NCBI RefSeq assembly: GCF_001577755.1
Contig: NZ_CP010776.1
Coordinates: forward strand, 1,798,001 to 1,862,000
From: Rufibacter sp. DG15C
GTDB taxonomy: Bacteria; Bacteroidota; Bacteroidia; Cytophagales; Hymenobacteraceae
DNA: 64,000 bases
Direction of reading: 5' to 3'
The stretch's first letter is position 1; every line of letters begins with the position of its first letter. Shown in pieces: positions 33,230-41,039 of the stretch. The translations under genes and the position numbers were made by a program. The notes under the pieces were generated by a model that was not told the origin of the DNA, made no database searches, and worked only from the letters and a program-made list of their open reading frames with translations.

Positions 33230-34672
33230 CTACAACTTCACGCACACATTCTGCGCCTCAGTGAAGAAGCGAAGGGCTTCCCAACCGCCTTCACGGCCCA
33301 CACCGCTTTGCTTCATTCCCCCAAAAGGGGTGCGCAAATCTCTCAATAACCAAGTGTTTACCCAGACCATGCCGGCATGCAGTTGATGTGAGACGCGATG
33401 GGCGCGGGTAAGGTCATTGGTCCAGACGGAGGCGGAGAGGCCGTACTCGGTGGCGTTGGCGTAAGAAATGGCGTCTTCCTCAGAATCAAAAGGAATAAGC
33501 GTGACCACTGGCCCGAAGATTTCCTCAGTGTTGGTTCGGCAGGAGTGAGGCAGGTTCTCAAAGACGGTGGGTTGCAGGAAATATCCGTTGGCACATCGGC
33601 CTTCCAGTTGAACGCGTTCCCCGCCTGAGAGCAAAACACCGCCTTCTTGTTTGGCTAGTTCTATATACTGCAAGACTTTCTGCAGGTGCGCTTCTGAGAC
33701 CAAAGCGCCTTGCTTGGTGTCAGCCAGCATAGGGTCGCCCACGGTTAAGGCGTTTACCTTTTCCAGGAAAGCGGTTTTGAATTGCTCATACAGCGGGCGC
33801 TCTATTAGAATGCGGGAGCCGCAGAGACAGATTTGGCCTTGGTTAGAGAAGGCGGCCTGTACCGCGGTGGCCACGGTTTTCTCAAAATCACAATCAGCGA
33901 AGATGACGGTGGCATTCTTGCCGCCCAGTTCCAAAGACAGTTTCTTGAATAAAGGCGCCGCGGTTCTAGCAATGGTCTTGCCAGTTTGGGTACCGCCTGT
34001 GAAGGAGATGGCTTTGACTGAAGGATGTTCGCAGAGAGGAGCGCCCACCATGGGGCCGGTGCCGTGCACAATGTTCAGGACGCCGGCGGGCAGACCGGCT
34101 TCTATGCACAGCTCAGACAAAAGGTAAGCAGTGTATGGCGTGATTTCTGAAGGCTTAGCGACCACGCAGTTTCCGGCGGCTAGGGCCGGGGCAATCTTCC
34201 AGGTGAACAGATACAAAGGCAGGTTCCACGGGGAAATGCAAGCCACCACGCCCAAGGGTTTGCGCACCGTGTAATTCACGGCAACGCCCTCCATGAAATG
34301 CGACTCAGATGCGAAGTGCTGAATGCCCGTCCCGAAGAAATGCATGTTGCTGCTGGCCCTCGGGATATCCACGGTCTTGGCCAGCCACAGCGGTTTCCCG
34401 TTGTCGGTGGTCTCGGCTTCGGCTAAACGGTCTAGGTGTTGGTCTATGAGCTCAGAAATACGCATCAAATACCTCCCCCGCTTCTCTGCCGACAAATTTG
34501 ACCACGCTGGGAATGCTCCTTCCGCCGCTTCAATGGCCGTCAATACATCCAGCTCCCCAGAATCCGGAATCTGGGAATAGATCTCGCCGGTAGCCGGACT
34601 AATATTATGCAAGTATTGGCCTGAAGCAGGCTCTACCAGTTTTCCGTTGATGTAATTCTGTAGGTGAAGCAT
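33230..34672 (-). CDS. aldehyde dehydrogenase, 2-aminomuconic 6-semialdehyde dehydrogenase type
   Basis: The 480-aa NAD-dependent aldehyde dehydrogenase has SPWNLPLYL (Asn150), LELGGKNATVIF (Glu248) and NQGQICLCGSR (Cys282), followed by EIFGPVVTLIPF. The NQGQICLC pattern and the length match the 2-hydroxymuconic/2-aminomuconic semialdehyde dehydrogenase group. With ACMS decarboxylase, HAAO, kynureninase and KMO within 15 kb, oxidation of 2-aminomuconate semialdehyde to 2-aminomuconate is the likely job. It follows a membrane-protein gene and a short-chain dehydrogenase on the same strand. Confidence 0.82.
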   Translation of the reverse strand: MLHLQNYINGKLVEPASGQYLHNISPATGEIYSQIPDSGELDVLTAIEAAEGAFPAWSNLSAEKRGRYLMRISELIDQHLDRLAEAETTDNGKPLWLAKTVDIPRASSNMHFFGTGIQHFASESHFMEGVAVNYTVRKPLGVVACISPWNLPLYLFTWKIAPALAAGNCVVAKPSEITPYTAYLLSELCIEAGLPAGVLNIVHGTGPMVGAPLCEHPSVKAISFTGGTQTGKTIARTAAPLFKKLSLELGGKNATVIFADCDFEKTVATAVQAAFSNQGQICLCGSRILIERPLYEQFKTAFLEKVNALTVGDPMLADTKQGALVSEAHLQKVLQYIELAKQEGGVLLSGGERVQLEGRCANGYFLQPTVFENLPHSCRTNTEEIFGPVVTLIPFDSEEDAISYANATEYGLSASVWTNDLTRAHRVSHQLHAGMVWVNTWLLRDLRTPFGGMKQSGVGREGGWEALRFFTEAQNVCVKL

Positions 34673-34716
34673 AATGGTGAATGAATTTAAAGTTAATTTA
34701 GCATTATGCCTGTGTG

Positions 34717-35160
34717 TTAAAATGAGCTCTGATTATAAAGGCAATTCCAAAGTAAGTAGTAGAAAATTGTAGAAAGCAGAATGCTACCTATAATTTGTGC
34801 AAAAAGGAGTTTGGTATCTGTATTCTTAAGATACCAAACAATACCTCCAATGGCTGTGCAAATAATTTCAATTAAGAATCCTCCCCATTCATAAAAAATA
34901 ATCAATAGCCATGAAGAAAGAACCAAGCAAAATATACCAAGAGCTACAAAGAAATCAAGGTTAATATTTTGCTTAAATGACCTTGAGACGGTGGCAAAGG
35001 ATACTATTAGGAATGGAGTAAATAGAAGGAACATAATAGGGATTAAATACACAGCCATTCCTCCGGCTCTTACCCAAACTGTAGTTAGGATTATGGAAGC
35101 CAAAGAAAAGCCAATTGCTTGGTAAATGCCGAGCCAGTGGTTAATCCTTTGTAACTCCAT
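34717..35160 (-). CDS. hypothetical integral membrane protein, 147 aa
   Basis: Four hydrophobic segments (about 12-32, 38-58, 68-90, 118-140) fill the protein; no family is recognised. It is AT-rich, unlike its neighbours. Its ATG overlaps the stop of the short-chain dehydrogenase by one base (TAATG), so it is translated with it. This tight coupling despite foreign-looking composition is odd. Confidence 0.6.
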   Translation of the reverse strand: MELQRINHWLGIYQAIGFSLASIILTTVWVRAGGMAVYLIPIMFLLFTPFLIVSFATVSRSFKQNINLDFFVALGIFCLVLSSWLLIIFYEWGGFLIEIICTAIGGIVWYLKNTDTKLLFAQIIGSILLSTIFYYLLWNCLYNQSSF

Positions 35161-35948
35161 TACAGGTTCCCCGTTCTTCCTCCGTCCACAGGTATGTTAA
35201 TGCCATTGATGTACCCAGCGGCTGGCGAGGCAAGGAACGCGGCGGCGGCGGCTACTTCGTGCGCTTCCCCGAAGCGGTTGGCTGGAATCCCAGACAGCAA
35301 CTCGGCTTCCACAGACTGACGCGGTTGGCCGGTTTTCTCCATCTTGGCTTCAATGAGCGAATGGTGGCGGGCGGTGAGCGTTGCCCCGGGCAACACGTTG
35401 TTCACCGTAATCCCGAAGGGTGCCAGCTCAAAGGAAAGCGTCTTCGCCCAGTTGGCCACGGCGCCTCTAATGGTGTTGGACACGCCTAGGCCTTTGATAG
35501 GCTGTTTCACCGAGGTAGAGATGATGTTGATGATGCGGCCGTACTTGGCTTCTATCATGTACGGCACCGTGGCCTGCGCCAGCACGTGGTTGCAGATGAG
35601 GTGCGCCGCGAAGGCGTTTTCAAACTCCTCTACCTGGGCATTGATGGCCGGTCCGCCGGCTGGTCCGCCGGTGTTGTTGACCAAGATGTGGGCCTGTCCC
35701 ATTTCCAGCAAATGCGCCTCAATACGTTCCTGCACCTGTGCGGGGTTGGTGAAATCTGCCACCACGTACCGGTGTTGTTGCCCGGCTACCGTATCCAGTT
35801 CTTGTACCGTTTCCTGCAGGCGGGTCTCGTTGCGGGCTACCAAGGTGACGGTGGCGCCCATGGCCGCCAGCTCCAGGGCAATGGCCTTTCCTATGCCCTG
35901 GGTGCTTCCGCAGACCACGGCGTGCTTGTTCTCTAAGTTCAAGTCCAT
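35160..35948 (-). CDS. short-chain dehydrogenase/reductase with altered active site
   Basis: The 262-aa Rossmann protein has the nucleotide motif GSTQGIGKAIA and NNTGGP, and ends with the family-typical PVDGGRTGNL. The usual YxxxK catalytic pair is not seen: the region reads KGLGVSNTIRGAV, with no Tyr and Arg in place of Lys. It is either a divergent reductase or inactive. It begins a minus-strand run (this gene, membrane protein, ALDH, hypothetical) and is divergent from HAAO, so it may belong to the kynurenine pathway; its substrate is unknown. Confidence 0.8.
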   Translation of the reverse strand: MDLNLENKHAVVCGSTQGIGKAIALELAAMGATVTLVARNETRLQETVQELDTVAGQQHRYVVADFTNPAQVQERIEAHLLEMGQAHILVNNTGGPAGGPAINAQVEEFENAFAAHLICNHVLAQATVPYMIEAKYGRIINIISTSVKQPIKGLGVSNTIRGAVANWAKTLSFELAPFGITVNNVLPGATLTARHHSLIEAKMEKTGQPRQSVEAELLSGIPANRFGEAHEVAAAAAFLASPAAGYINGINIPVDGGRTGNL

Positions 35949-36096
35949 ATGTGAAGATTTCTGAGTCTAATTTACACGTGGTCAAAATAGTGAATTATGC
36001 GGGGAAGTGCCTCCTCTTTGAGAAAGCCTTCTCCTTTTACGAAATTGCCCTGTTGTAATTTGCCCTCCTTGCCCTTTTTCAATGCAGGCCAACCTG

Positions 36097-36136
36097 CCGT
36101 TTTTGGCGTGTTTTCCAGAAAAGAGCCCAAAATCGG
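36097..36136. repeat. PAL palindrome 13, in a divergent promoter region
   Basis: CCGTTTTTGGCGTGTTTT with right arm AGCCCAAAATCGG; several mismatches. Lies between the divergent SDR and HAAO genes, 90 bp from the HAAO ATG. Confidence 0.75.
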
Positions 36137-36225
36137 AGGTCTATCTTTTATGAGAGAGGTTTCGTACCTTGGAACGGTCTCCTCCGCGGAGGTTCTTCCA
36201 TCTTTCACCTTAGATTTTTAGCGCC

Positions 36226-36753
36226 ATGGCCATCCAACCTGCCTTTAACATTCACCAATGGATTGACGAACACCGCCACCTGCTCAAACCGCCGGTGGGC
36301 AACCAGCAGGTCTACAAAGACAACAAAGACTTTATTGTGATGGTGGTAGGCGGACCCAACTCGCGCAAAGATTACCACGTCAACAACGGCGAGGAGTTCT
36401 TCTACCAGCTGGAGGGCGAGATTACCCTCAAGGTCATTGACGAAGGCGAATTCAAGGACATTACCATCAAAGCCGGCGATATCTTCCTGCTTCCGCCCAA
36501 CGTGCCGCACTCGCCGCGCCGGGGACCCAACACCGTGGGCCTGGTTCTGGAGCGCTACCGCGATGAGAAAGAGCTGGATGGTTTCCAGTGGTACTGCGAG
36601 AACTGCAACACCAAACTCTACGAGGAATACATCCCTGTCTCTGACATTGTAGGCCAACTGCCCGTGGTCATGGACGCCTTCTGGGCCTCAGAAGAAAAAC
36701 GCACCTGCAGCAAGTGCGGTGAAGTGATGCAGAAGCCGGCGCCGGTTCAGTAA
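36226..36753 (+). CDS. 3-hydroxyanthranilate 3,4-dioxygenase
   Basis: This Fe(II) cupin opens the ring of 3-hydroxyanthranilate to 2-amino-3-carboxymuconate semialdehyde. At 175 aa it matches the bacterial form. The iron ligands His51, Glu57 and His95 and the substrate-binding Arg47, Arg99 and Glu110 fall at the positions known for the family. The C-terminal rubredoxin-like site is complete, with Cys124/Cys127 and Cys161/Cys164. This is one of the firmest assignments in the window and anchors the kynurenine-pathway reading of the region. Confidence 0.95.
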   Translation: MAIQPAFNIHQWIDEHRHLLKPPVGNQQVYKDNKDFIVMVVGGPNSRKDYHVNNGEEFFYQLEGEITLKVIDEGEFKDITIKAGDIFLLPPNVPHSPRRGPNTVGLVLERYRDEKELDGFQWYCENCNTKLYEEYIPVSDIVGQLPVVMDAFWASEEKRTCSKCGEVMQKPAPVQ

Positions 36754-36783
36754 GCGATAATTCATGATATTATTGAAGTATCT

Positions 36784-37194
36784 GTGTCAAACTTAAACAT
36801 GTTCTTGATGCTCTTCGGACTTATTGTAACCGGCATCTATGCATGTCTTGGATTTTATAAGTTATTCAGGAAGAAAAATTGGACATATAGATTACTAATC
36901 TTTTCAGGTTTGCTAGCTTCCTTTCAGTTGCTTTTGTCAATTATAAAAGATGGTATACTTGCCCCAATTCCTAGCGATACTCTTTATGGGCCCATCACTT
37001 ATATGGTTTCTTATTTGCTGTTGAGGAAGATGTATGTAGCCATTTACAGGGTAGAGCCTACCTATAATAGATGTGCTTGGTATGACCCTGAAGATAAAAG
37101 GAGACAAAACTTGCTAGACATAGTAGTACATGTTCTGCCATTTCTATTAAGCATTACCGTGGCTGTACAATTGGCTATTTTAAAATCTAATTGA
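36784..37194 (+). CDS. hypothetical membrane protein, 136 aa
   Basis: Four hydrophobic segments (about 5-25, 36-52, 65-80, 113-132) and no recognised family. It starts at a GTG, 30 bp after the HAAO stop, and is much more AT-rich than HAAO. It may be co-transcribed with HAAO but shows no link to the pathway. Confidence 0.55.
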   Translation: MSNLNMFLMLFGLIVTGIYACLGFYKLFRKKNWTYRLLIFSGLLASFQLLLSIIKDGILAPIPSDTLYGPITYMVSYLLLRKMYVAIYRVEPTYNRCAWYDPEDKRRQNLLDIVVHVLPFLLSITVAVQLAILKSN

Positions 37195-37208
37195 ATTCTC
37201 TACCCATT

Positions 37209-37230
37209 GTCATCCTGAAAGGACTTTGTG
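37209..37230 (+). repeat. TGTCATCC-family half element, copy B
   Basis: A single end (TGTCATCCTGAAAGGAC, then TTTGTG and a CCCGAACTAGC inner part) with no opposite end nearby, so a remnant. Confidence 0.7.
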
Positions 37231-37306
37231 CCCGAACTAGCTAGGCAGTAGCAAAAGTCAATTGGCCTTCTCTAATTTCCTTAATCAAACTAACATCAAT
37301 TCACTA

Positions 37307-37690
37307 ATGGATAATAATCAAAGAGAACACATCATCCATCAATACTTAGAAGGCTACAATCAGTTTGATGTAGAAAATATGATAGCCCACTTTGATGAGA
37401 ACATTGTCTTTGAAAACGTGTCCAATGGTGAGGTGAATATGTCCTTACATGGCGTAGAGTCTTTCAAAAAGCAGGCCGAGCAGGCAACCACATATTTCTC
37501 TTCCAGAAAGCAAACGCCCATCTCTTTCCAACACCAAGACAACCAGACCGAGGTTGCCCTAGACTATCAGGCCATCCTCGCCATGGATTTCCCCACGGGG
37601 CAAAGGAAAGGCGATGAGCTGAAGCTACAGGGGAAATCCGTGTTTACCTTTTCGGGTGATAAGGTGATTAAGCTGGTGGATATTAGCTAG
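37307..37690 (+). CDS. NTF2/SnoaL-like protein, 127 aa
   Basis: The sequence REHIIHQYLEGYNQFDVENMIAHFDENIVFENVSNGE is typical of the NTF2/SnoaL-like cone fold, with the later strands LDYQAILAMDFPTGQ and GDKVIKLVDIS. Members range from isomerases to binding proteins, so no activity is assigned. The ATG at 37307 is chosen; the in-frame TTG at 37262 adds residues unlike the family. Confidence 0.72.
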   Translation: MDNNQREHIIHQYLEGYNQFDVENMIAHFDENIVFENVSNGEVNMSLHGVESFKKQAEQATTYFSSRKQTPISFQHQDNQTEVALDYQAILAMDFPTGQRKGDELKLQGKSVFTFSGDKVIKLVDIS

Positions 37691-37758
37691 AGACATTTAC
37701 TAAAGGAAAGCCTGTAATTGCACAGCTATAAATGAACGTTATGCCTTAAAAGCCCCAG

Positions 37759-38298
37759 ATGCCAAGACCTCCTGAAAATATCAATGCAGAAATAAGCCCT
37801 AGAGAATTTGAGCTTTTAGTGAAAGATTATCTATTGAACTTAGGGAAAGAGTTAAATACTTTCACTGCCACGCATGATATTAAAATTCATCGAGTTGACG
37901 GGGAATATCAAATAGACGTTTTTGCAGAATTTGAGTTTTTAGGAGCTTCCTTCAAAGTCCTTATTGAATGCAAGAGATATAAAAATAAAGTTAAGAGAGA
38001 GGTTGTTCAGTTACTGTTTGATAAGCTAAGGGCTACTGGTTCACATAAGGGTTTAATATTTTCTACTTCTGGGTTTCAAGAAGGAGCAATCACTTTTGCA
38101 AAAGAGCATGGAATAGCCTTGATAAGAGTAATTGAAGGCAAGTATAATTATTTTACAAAGTCTACTAACCATCCAAACTTTCAGCCTCCACCTTGGGCGG
38201 ATACTCCAAAATATGTTGGTGAGTATTGTAATGATAAGTACATAGCATACTTGCAGGATGGACATTTAGAGCCACTTAAAGAATTTCTATTTGACTAA
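37759..38298 (+). CDS. Mrr-like restriction endonuclease-fold protein
   Basis: The 179-aa protein carries a PD-(D/E)xK nuclease core of the Mrr type: EFELLVKDYLLNLG, then YQIDVFAEFEF (Asp) and KVLIECKRYKNKVKR (Glu-x-Lys). The Mrr-typical GLIFSTSGFQEGAITFAKEHGIALI follows. No methyltransferase, helicase or specificity subunit is nearby. The gene is AT-rich and looks acquired. It could be a modification-dependent nuclease or a stand-alone nuclease of another function. Confidence 0.75.
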   Translation: MPRPPENINAEISPREFELLVKDYLLNLGKELNTFTATHDIKIHRVDGEYQIDVFAEFEFLGASFKVLIECKRYKNKVKREVVQLLFDKLRATGSHKGLIFSTSGFQEGAITFAKEHGIALIRVIEGKYNYFTKSTNHPNFQPPPWADTPKYVGEYCNDKYIAYLQDGHLEPLKEFLFD

Positions 38299-38346
38299 CC
38301 TCTATGTTTAATATCAGCCAATTGGTGTTCAGATATTTTTCAACAC

Positions 38347-38380
38347 AAAGGCCCGCCTTCTCTAAAGAAAGCGGGCCTTT
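38347..38380. terminator. bidirectional terminator
   Basis: AAAGGCCCGCCTTCT and AGAAAGCGGGCCTTT form the stem, with T-rich tail on both strands, between the converging Mrr-like and yebC genes. Confidence 0.85.
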
Positions 38381-38390
38381 GAATGTATCT

Positions 38391-38429
38391 CCGTTTTTAG
38401 CCTTTTTTTTAGAAAACAGGCCAAAAACC
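38391..38429. repeat. PAL palindrome 14
   Basis: CCGTTTTTAGCC with right arm AGGCCAAAAACC; 5 bp from the yebC stop. Confidence 0.8.
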
Positions 38430-38434
38430 AAAGG

Positions 38435-39169
38435 TTATTCCCCGTCTTCGGCGTCTTCTTTCATGTTGTGGTACACGGCCTGTACGTCTTCGTCTTCTTC
38501 CAGACGGTCCAGGAGCTTGGTCATGTCCTCTTGTTGCTCTGGCGTGAGTTCTTTTAATACCGTTGGGTAGCGCTGTAGCTCAGAGCTTTTTACGTGGAGG
38601 CCGCGCTCTTCCAGAGCCTTTTGCATGGCACCAAAATCCTGGAAAGAGGTTTGGATGATGATTTCGTTTTCCTCTTCGTCTTTGTCAATGCTCTCCAGCC
38701 CGAAGTCAATCAGGTCCAGCTCCAGCTCTTCCAAATCCAGGCCTTCACCGTTCAAATGGAAAACGCCTTTGCGCTCAAAGATAAAGTCAAAGGCTCCCGT
38801 GCGGCCAAGCTCACCACCGGTGCGGTTAAAGTGCATGCGCACGTTAGCCACAGTGCGGTTCACGTTGTCAGTGGCGGTTTCTACCAGGACGGCGACGCCG
38901 TGCGGGCCGTAGCCTTCATATACTACTTCAGAATAGTCGTTTTCTTCCTTGCCCTGGGCGCGCTTGATGGCGGCCTCTACGCGGTCTTTGGGCATGTTCA
39001 CGCCTTTGGCGTTCTGGATGCAGACGCGCAGGCGGGAGTTGGTGTCTGGGTCAGGTCCGCCAGATTTAACGGCCATCACAATCTCTTTCCCTATGCGGGT
39101 GAACTGCTTGGACATCATGTCCCAGCGTTTCATTTTACGGGCTTTCCGAAACTCAAATGCTCTTCCCAT
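38435..39169 (-). CDS. YebC/PmpR family protein
   Basis: The 244-aa product matches the YebC family end to end: MGRAFEFRKARKMKRWDMMSKQFTRIGKEI, NSRLRVCIQNAKGVNMPKDRVEAAIKRA and YEGYGPHGVAVLVETATDNVNRTVANVR. Family members are DNA-binding regulators in some bacteria and help ribosomes through polyproline stretches in others (TACO1-related). It stands as a single gene here. Confidence 0.93.
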   Translation of the reverse strand: MGRAFEFRKARKMKRWDMMSKQFTRIGKEIVMAVKSGGPDPDTNSRLRVCIQNAKGVNMPKDRVEAAIKRAQGKEENDYSEVVYEGYGPHGVAVLVETATDNVNRTVANVRMHFNRTGGELGRTGAFDFIFERKGVFHLNGEGLDLEELELDLIDFGLESIDKDEEENEIIIQTSFQDFGAMQKALEERGLHVKSSELQRYPTVLKELTPEQQEDMTKLLDRLEEDEDVQAVYHNMKEDAEDGE

Positions 39170-39234
39170 TGCGGTTTTCTAAAACTGATTGGTGCAAATA
39201 TCAACAAAAACACGCTACGCCCCAAGCGTTGGGC

Positions 39235-40092
39235 TTACACGTGTTCGGCTAAATATTCCTCTAGCCGGCGCTGTCCTTTTACGGGTGCCACGCAATCGGT
39301 TTTGGTGACTTCCACAAAAAAGGCCGCTTTTTCAAACAGAGACTTGCTCACCAGTTTTATCATGGGCAGAAAGGTGTTGGCCACCCAGTACGGCACCTGC
39401 GGAATAGTGCGGTAATGCCCCACTTTCTTGCCTACCATTCTTATCAAATCCATGCGGGAATAATTGACCGGGCCGCCAAGTTCCACCACCGTGTCTAAAG
39501 AGGTGAGAGCGTTTACGCAGGCTTCGGCCACCTCGTGCTCATGGATGGGGTTGGTGATGTGGTTGCCAGGGCCTACGGAGGCCAGCTGTCCCTTGCGCGC
39601 CATGGGCACTAGCTCTAAAACGGCAGAGAAAAGCGCAGGTGGTTTGATGATGGTGTTGGCAATGCCGCTGTGCTGTAAGTCCCGCGCAAAGTCTTCGTGC
39701 GCTTTGAAGTAGGCCACACTGGGGTGTTTCTCACCGCTGAAAGCGGCTACGTAGATGAATTTCTTTATTTGCCCGTGCTTTTGCGCCAGCTGGAGCATGT
39801 TGAGATTACCTTGATAGTCTACCTCGTGAAAGCAGGTTTTGCTGGTGTCTGCCAGGCTCAGACTTTTACCCAGTGCCGAGATGATGTAGTCCACGCCCTG
39901 GACAAGTTCTGGCGTGAGCGTTTCTTGCTGGGTTGGGTTGCAGATGATGACTTGATGAACGGATGGTTGCAGTTGTTCGGCTTTGAGGGCGGTGCGCGCG
40001 GTGGCTCTAATTGTGAAGCCTTTCTCCCGCAGTACCTCCAGAATGTGAGAACCCAGACAACCGGTGGCTCCTAAGACTAAAACTGTTTTCAT
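39235..40092 (-). CDS. NAD(P)-binding atypical short-chain dehydrogenase
   Basis: The 285-aa protein has the N-terminal motif VLVLGATGCLGSHILEVL of NmrA/NAD(P)H-binding atypical SDRs, then FIYVAAFSGE and YFKAHEDFARDLQHSGIANTIIKP. The C-terminal part (about 215-285) is hydrophobic in places and may touch the membrane. Substrate unknown. It follows ridA on the same strand. Confidence 0.78.
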   Translation of the reverse strand: MKTVLVLGATGCLGSHILEVLREKGFTIRATARTALKAEQLQPSVHQVIICNPTQQETLTPELVQGVDYIISALGKSLSLADTSKTCFHEVDYQGNLNMLQLAQKHGQIKKFIYVAAFSGEKHPSVAYFKAHEDFARDLQHSGIANTIIKPPALFSAVLELVPMARKGQLASVGPGNHITNPIHEHEVAEACVNALTSLDTVVELGGPVNYSRMDLIRMVGKKVGHYRTIPQVPYWVANTFLPMIKLVSKSLFEKAAFFVEVTKTDCVAPVKGQRRLEEYLAEHV

Positions 40093-40148
40093 AGGCCATT
40101 CTTTTGGAGAAAACTGATAATCAATGCATAAGCTAGTGAATTTATTCT

Positions 40149-40175
40149 AGTTTTTCAAAAAATAGCCCAAAAACG
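40149..40175. repeat. PAL palindrome 15, truncated
   Basis: Only AGTTTTTC and the right half AATAGCCCAAAAACG remain; it ends 2 bp from the stop of the RidA-family gene. Confidence 0.6.
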
Positions 40176-40177
40176 AC

Positions 40178-40567
40178 TTACCTGCAGTAAGCCGTCGCCT
40201 CAATTTCTACCAGCAAGGTAGGGTCAATGAGCGCACTCACCTGGACCATGCTGGTCACGGGCCGAATGTCTTTGAAAAACTCCCCATGCGCCCTGCCCAC
40301 TTCCTGCCACTGGCTGATGTCGGTGACAAACATCCGGGTCCGTACCACCTGTTCCAGAGAAGCGCCGGCCTCCTGCAGGACCTTCTCAATCTTCTGCAGA
40401 ATGCAGATGGTTTGCGCGTACACGTCGCCTATTACTTGGCCGTTTTCTACCGCAGTAGTGCCGGCCACTTCAATCAAAGGCCCCACCCGCACCGCGCGTG
40501 AATATCCCACCGTGTTTTCCCAAGGCGCCCCTGAGGAGAATATCTGGCGTGTTGTTTCTGTTGACAT
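40178..40567 (-). CDS. RidA/YjgF-family protein, candidate 2-aminomuconate deaminase
   Basis: The 129-aa protein has the RidA fold ([58 protein letters not shown]). The Arg that holds the substrate carboxylate in true RidA imine deaminases is missing: the VARLPKD-type segment reads VSALIDP. Known 2-aminomuconate deaminases of tryptophan and nitrobenzoate catabolism belong to this superfamily, and the pathway genes surround it, so that role is proposed. It is an inference from context. Confidence 0.75.
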   Translation of the reverse strand: MSTETTRQIFSSGAPWENTVGYSRAVRVGPLIEVAGTTAVENGQVIGDVYAQTICILQKIEKVLQEAGASLEQVVRTRMFVTDISQWQEVGRAHGEFFKDIRPVTSMVQVSALIDPTLLVEIEATAYCR

Positions 40568-40716
40568 AGGTTTAATTGTTAGTTGCTGATTGTTAATTGT
40601 TAGCCAATCTACTTGATAATGACTTAGGCAGAAAAACTATGCAGATATTTTCTTCTGTCATGATAAATGCTTGATAACCACTCATCCGTCCTCCTGAAAA
40701 TGAGACTCCCCTCTAC

Positions 40717-40805
40717 TGTCATCCTGAAAGGACCTTGTGAGAAAGTTGTAGTAGCATTTATAAAGAGTTTGTCTAGTTCGCCCACAAGGTCCTTTCAGGA
40801 TGACA
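40717..40805. repeat. TGTCATCC-family inverted-repeat element, copy C
   Basis: The ends 40717-40739 and 40783-40805 are perfect 23-bp inverted repeats beginning TGTCATCCTGAAAGGACC. The spacer is 43 bp, shorter than in copies A and D, and includes TGTCTAGTTCG before the right end. Confidence 0.9.
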
Positions 40806-40833
40806 AAATGGATAGTTTGAATTGGCACATTGT

Positions 40834-40867
40834 GTTAGCCTCATTTCTGAGAATCAGACCAAAAACG
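40834..40867. repeat. PAL palindrome 16, decayed left arm
   Basis: GTTAGCCTCATTTCTGAGAA then AGACCAAAAACG; the left CGTTTTT is lost. Confidence 0.6.
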
Positions 40868-40919
40868 TTTCTGTTACTATTGAACAACAATCAGCAATCG
40901 ACAATCAACAATCAAATCT

Positions 40920-40957
40920 GTTTTTAGCCTGATTTCCAGAAAATAGCCTAAAAACGG
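40920..40957. repeat. PAL palindrome 17
   Basis: GTTTTTAGCCTGATTTCC with right arm ATAGCCTAAAAACGG. It abuts the AT-rich CAATCAACAATC tract. Confidence 0.8.
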
Positions 40958-41039
40958 AAGCAGAAGTGAATAGCTGTTCCCAGAAAGTGCGCAGATTTTA
41001 TTATTTTGAGCATTCAAGTACACTGCCTACCCTACAATC

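Larger units (their letters stand above)
40568..41039. other. 472-bp intergenic region with repeats
   Basis: No gene is visible between the divergent RidA-family and ACMS decarboxylase genes. It holds a short AATTGTTAGTTGCTG-type tract (40575-40600), a TGTCATCC element (40717), PAL 16, an AACAATCAGCAATC-type tract (40880-40917) and PAL 17. Confidence 0.75.

Noticed and set aside
38594-39415. Long plus-strand open frame opposite yebC
   Set aside because: Antisense to a well-conserved gene; the translation has no family features.
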